Both the position numbers and the translations under genes were made by a program. The notes beneath the pieces were generated by a model. That model was not told the DNA's origin, made no database searches, and saw only the letters and a program-made list of their open reading frames with translations. A stretch of DNA of 8,794 nucleotides from Sporosarcina sp. (lineage in GTDB: Bacteria; Bacillota; Bacilli; Bacillales_A; Planococcaceae). The DNA lies in NCBI GenBank assembly GCA_029263945.1, contig JARIDM010000151.1, positions 1 to 8,794 on the forward strand, in the 5' to 3' direction. This document shows positions 6,446-8,794 of this stretch, one piece after another. Each line of letters begins with the position of its first letter. Position 1 is the stretch's first letter.

Positions 6446-6485
6446 AATACTAACGCTTTTATCCGTTTTTTAAAAGCTTAGTATT
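6446..6485 (-). promoter_or_regulatory. Long inverted repeat in the mcp leader
   Basis: AATACTAACGCTTTTA (6446-6461) and TAAAAGCTTAGTATT (6471-6485) pair over 15 bp with a single bulged base around a nine-base loop. It lies 35 bp before the mcp start and no T-run follows it on either strand, so it is not a terminator. It could be an operator or a structured 5' leader. It contains one AAAGCGTT octamer on the minus strand. Confidence 0.55.
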
Positions 6486-6550
6486 GAATATATTTTCAGT
6501 CAAATAAAGAAAGTCACTTTTTTAACTAATTTAAATTTCCAACTTTTTTC

Positions 6551-6570
6551 TCTAAGACAAATTTCTTAGA
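6551..6570. repeat. Small perfect inverted repeat
   Basis: TCTAAG and CTTAGA are perfect 6-bp arms around an eight-base spacer, in the mcp-hpaB intergenic region about 140 bp upstream of mcp. No role can be assigned. Confidence 0.3.
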
Positions 6571-6588
6571 TTAGGGTAGGGTAGAATT

Positions 6589-6660
6589 GTGCTAACACTT
6601 GAATCACTACATAAAGTCAAAGCGTTTACAGCTACTTCTATCATGGAAAGTAACGAGTGA
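6589..6660 (+). other. Possible 23-codon mini-ORF or gene remnant ahead of an orphan terminator
   Basis: A GTG-started frame reads VLTLESLHKVKAFTATSIMESNE and stops at 6658-6660, 30 bp before a good terminator. Only a weak GGGTAGGG stands before it, and a -10-like TAGAAT lies at 6582-6587. It may be a leader peptide, a small RNA without coding function, or the leftover of a decayed gene. I do not recognise the peptide. Confidence 0.25.
6617..6630 (+). promoter_or_regulatory. cre-like site (candidate CcpA box)
   Basis: TCAAAGCGTTTACA matches the B. subtilis catabolite-responsive element pattern TGNAANCGNWNNCW at all fixed positions but the second, where C replaces G. It lies about 270 bp upstream of hpaB, between the divergent genes. 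A weaker match is at 6749-6762. Confidence 0.4.
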
Positions 6661-6690
6661 GCGTATAGTTGAACCCTATTTCATACGATT

Positions 6691-6727
6691 AAAACACGAT
6701 GTTAAACCCTCAACATCGTGTTTTTTT
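6691..6727 (+). terminator. Orphan terminator in the mcp-hpaB intergenic region
   Basis: AAAACACGATGTT (6691-6703) and AACATCGTGTTTT (6712-6724) pair perfectly over 13 bp around an eight-base loop and are followed by more T. It points along the plus strand but no established gene lies upstream on that strand. It implies either a short plus-strand transcript, a decayed gene, or attenuation of a long hpaB leader. Confidence 0.85.
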
Positions 6728-6853
6728 CTTGAAATTCATATCGGCTGGTTAAAGCGTTCCTGGACAATTTGTTGTGTCATTTAGCAAAAGTAGGTTATTA
6801 GGATATGAACTTATACACTAACGCGCGCACATTTTGAACAATACATAATAAAC

Positions 6854-6859
6854 TATACT
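6854..6859 (+). promoter_or_regulatory. Candidate -10 of hpaB
   Basis: TATACT stands 26 bp before the hpaB start; the start site would be near 6866. The best -35 options are weak (TTTTGA at 16-bp spacing, or TTGAAC at 14 bp), which would fit an activator-dependent promoter. Confidence 0.35.
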
Positions 6860-6885
6860 AACGAACAATTTTTGGGAGGGATTTA

Positions 6886-8346
6886 GTGGGGGCCAAAAAT
6901 GGGCAAGAATTTATTAAACGAATCGATCAGTTGCAGGCGAAGATTTGGTTAGACGGAAAACTTGTGCAAGGTCCGCTTTCAACTCATCCAACATTCAGCG
7001 GCCTTTTAAAATCGAAAGCTGCATTGTATGATTATCAATTGTCACCAGAAAACCTTGAAAATATGACTTTTAAATCCACGATTTCAGATGAAAGATATGG
7101 ACTTTCCTATCTTCAACCCACAACTAAGCCCGAGTTAAAACGCAGACGACTGATGATCGCACAATGGGCAACACAAACTTACGGCCTCATGGGAAGAAGC
7201 CCTGACTATTTGAATACTGTTTTGATGAGTTTTGCGAGTTCAGCACAATTTCTAGAAGGCAAAGACAATTGTTTTCCGCAACATATTCAAAATCTATATG
7301 AACGCGCAAGAAGAGAAGACTTAACGTTCACACACACATTCATTTCTCCACAAGTCAATCGATCTCAATACCACGATCATTTTTCTGATGAACCTGTTTC
7401 CGCCAAAATCATTAAAACGACAGAAGAAGGCATCATTATTAAAGGCGCAAAACTGCTTGCAACACAAGGTGGTTTAACAGATGAAGTGCTTGTATTCAGT
7501 GCACCTAGCTTATTTCCTGATCCAAGTGAGGCATTTGCATTCGCAGTTCCTTCTAACATCGAGGGCCTAAAATTCATCTGTCGCGAGTCTTATATAAGTG
7601 GGCTGTCTTCTTTTAATTATCCACTTAGCGCTCGCTTTGAAGAAATGGATGCCATTGTCGTTTTTGAAAACGTACTCGTGCCTTGGGATCGTGTTTTCTT
7701 TTATCGTAATACAGAAGTCGCTAAAGCGTTTTTCGCAAACAGCTCCTTTCATCCATTCACTGTACACCAAGTGATTACTCGACAAATCGTTAAAACAACA
7801 TTTATACTTAGCGTTGCAAAACGCCTCGTCGAAACCATTCAAGTCGGTGAGTATCCACATATTCAAGGGAAACTAGCGGAAATCATTACTGGATTAGAAA
7901 CAATGAAAGCCTTACTCGATAAATCTGAACACGATGCCTCGTTAGATCAGTGGGGATTTATGCGCCCCAGTTCAGTTCCGCTTCAAGTCGCGAGCAATAT
8001 CTTTCCTACGCTTTACCCTCGATTCAGCGAGATCATTCAACTCATTGGGGCAAGCGGAATGATCGCATTGCCTACCGAAAATGCATTTCAATCAGAAATA
8101 AAAGACGATTTAATGCAATACTTACAAGGGGCTACTGGATCTGCAGTAGAGCGGACCAAAATTTTTAGGCTCGCTTGGGATCTTACAATGAGTTCATTTG
8201 GGACACGTCAGACCCAGTACGAACGCTACTTTTTCGGCGACCCTATTCGACTAGCAAGCTCACTCACAAAGTCTTATGACAGCAAATCTGGCTGGGATAT
8301 GATTGAACAATTGCTAGGTCCTTTAAAAAATGAGTGTAGCAAATAA
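6886..8346 (+). CDS. hpaB: HpaB-family FADH2-dependent aromatic hydroxylase (oxygenase component)
   Basis: A 486-residue protein of the 4-hydroxyphenylacetate 3-monooxygenase family, usual length about 480-520. These enzymes use FADH2 from a separate reductase (HpaC) to ortho-hydroxylate phenols, for example 4-hydroxyphenylacetate to homoprotocatechuate. Family signatures are present in order: DERYGLSYL (68-76), GLMGRSPDYLN (100-110), DLTFTHTFISPQ (145-156), FENVLVPWDRVF (260-271), and the C-terminal run from NIFPTLYPRF (371-380) through QYLQGATGSAVER to FGTRQTQYERYFFGDPIR. R104, Y108 and H150 align with the substrate-contact Arg, Tyr and His of Thermus HpaB. The start is GTG with GGGAGGG in front at 6874-6880. 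B. subtilis YoaI is a similar orphan. No hpaC or ring-cleavage gene is in the window, and two hairpins close the transcript after the stop, so the true substrate is unknown. Confidence 0.9.
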   Translation: MGAKNGQEFIKRIDQLQAKIWLDGKLVQGPLSTHPTFSGLLKSKAALYDYQLSPENLENMTFKSTISDERYGLSYLQPTTKPELKRRRLMIAQWATQTYGLMGRSPDYLNTVLMSFASSAQFLEGKDNCFPQHIQNLYERARREDLTFTHTFISPQVNRSQYHDHFSDEPVSAKIIKTTEEGIIIKGAKLLATQGGLTDEVLVFSAPSLFPDPSEAFAFAVPSNIEGLKFICRESYISGLSSFNYPLSARFEEMDAIVVFENVLVPWDRVFFYRNTEVAKAFFANSSFHPFTVHQVITRQIVKTTFILSVAKRLVETIQVGEYPHIQGKLAEIITGLETMKALLDKSEHDASLDQWGFMRPSSVPLQVASNIFPTLYPRFSEIIQLIGASGMIALPTENAFQSEIKDDLMQYLQGATGSAVERTKIFRLAWDLTMSSFGTRQTQYERYFFGDPIRLASSLTKSYDSKSGWDMIEQLLGPLKNECSK

Positions 8347-8386
8347 GTGTTTTGTAGATTGAATGACTGAAACATTTACAAGTCGT

Positions 8387-8426
8387 AAAAACGCCTTTGA
8401 TTAAAATACAATCAAAGACGTTTTTT
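8387..8426. terminator. Bidirectional terminator after hpaB
   Basis: A 16-bp stem (8387-8402 with 8410-8425) with one mismatch on the plus strand, which is a G-U pair on minus-strand RNA, and a seven-base loop. A-run on the left and T-run on the right let it serve both hpaB and the convergent gene at the right edge. Confidence 0.88.
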
Positions 8427-8445
8427 ATTAACACATGTAAATTTA

Positions 8446-8492
8446 GGTGCTGCGAGACCTAAGCTAATGGTAGGCAGTGTCTCACTTTTTTT
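8446..8492 (+). terminator. Second, imperfect terminator-like hairpin
   Basis: GAGAC (8454-8458) pairs with GTCTC (8478-8482), and CTA pairs with TAG inside across a bulge of about five bases; a run of seven to eight T follows. It comes after the stronger hairpin at 8387-8426 and may be a backup terminator or a small dispersed repeat. Confidence 0.4.
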
Positions 8493-8539
8493 GCGATTAA
8501 CGTGTACTAGATACGCGCAAAGGGTATAGAATAAGTAAC

Positions 8540-8794
8540 TCACTTCATGCGCATCCATCCATCAATTGAATGAATGGCAAATCCGTCAAAACTAGACGAA
8601 TTGGCCAAGACATTTTCTATTTTAAGAAGTTCATCATTCATCGCGGATTCATCTTTCTGATAAAACGATAGATAGTCACCTTCAGAAGACTTTAACGTTT
8701 CTATTCCGATACGAATGGCTTTCCCTTTTTTATCAGCGTATGTAAAATCTTTTTTTGTGAGTTGAAGAATACCATTTTTACCTTCTGCTTGGTC
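8540..8794 (-). CDS. 3' end of an unrecognised protein gene (partial)
   Basis: An open frame enters from the right edge and ends at TGA (8540-8542), giving the last 84 residues of a protein. It reads from DQAEGKNGILQLTKKDF to FAIHSIDGWMRMK. Codon use looks like that of the neighbouring genes and the frame is uninterrupted. The order 'YADKKGKAIRIGIET', then 'LSFYQ', then a helix with repeated acidic residues, then 'FDGFAIHSIDGW' recalls the last strands of TIM-barrel-like secreted or lipoprotein hydrolases, but this is a weak impression and I assign no function. It converges on hpaB and shares the bidirectional terminator at 8387-8426. Confidence 0.75.
   Translation of the reverse strand, partial: DQAEGKNGILQLTKKDFTYADKKGKAIRIGIETLKSSEGDYLSFYQKDESAMNDELLKIENVLANSSSFDGFAIHSIDGWMRMK

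Noticed and set aside
6738..6745. Sigma-D-like -10 GCCGATAT on the minus strand upstream of mcp
   Set aside because: There is no TAAA 15-16 bases upstream, it lies over 300 bp before mcp, and the 13-bp terminator stem region lies between.
6599..6784. 61-codon plus-strand frame through the orphan terminator
   Set aside because: It starts at TTG without a ribosome binding site, crosses a strong terminator stem and has no recognisable protein character.
7567..7866. 99-codon minus-strand frame inside hpaB
   Set aside because: It lies antisense to conserved HpaB motifs, so it is a by-product of that coding sequence.

Overview
The window looks like a chromosomal stretch from a low-GC, flagellated Gram-positive of the Bacillales. 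A Bacillaceae or Planococcaceae member is my inference. The grounds are strong AGGAGG-type ribosome binding sites, many hairpin-plus-T-run terminators, an adenine riboswitch in front of a PbuE-like purine pump, and an RsbQ-like hydrolase close to the Bacillus subtilis protein. No rRNA, tRNA, CRISPR array, transposase or phage gene is visible.

Layout. (1) Positions 1-534 hold no convincing gene. They contain a compact repeat element (about 96-524) with imperfect terminal inverted repeats, two related hairpins and, inside, six units of a strict 21-bp repeat. (2) A SAM-dependent methyltransferase of unknown substrate lies on the minus strand (535-1143) and uses the right-hand hairpin as its terminator. 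(3) Positions 1261-1356 are an adenine-type purine riboswitch with an overlapping terminator, controlling pbuE (1399-2583, plus strand). (4) A bidirectional terminator separates pbuE from a convergent two-gene minus-strand operon: an RsbQ-like alpha/beta hydrolase (3684-4493) followed 16 bp later by a PAS-coiled coil-GGDEF diguanylate cyclase (2723-3667). (5) A membrane chemoreceptor (4726-6411, minus) has its own terminator. (6) A 474-bp divergent intergenic region (6412-6885) holds a dyad in the mcp leader, an orphan terminator and three copies of the octamer AAAGCGTT. (7) An HpaB-family flavin-dependent aromatic hydroxylase runs 6886-8346 on the plus strand. (8) The last 255 bp are the 3' end of an unrecognised minus-strand gene.

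How the parts work together. Adenine should turn on its own exporter through the riboswitch. The hydrolase-PAS-GGDEF pair is the most interesting system. In B. subtilis, RsbQ and the PAS domain of the RsbP phosphatase carry energy stress to sigma-B. Here the same hydrolase and a recognisably RsbP-like PAS domain are joined to a diguanylate cyclase, so the likely output is cyclic di-GMP. With the nearby chemoreceptor this suggests a small sensory neighbourhood affecting motility or attachment; that link is inference from proximity only.
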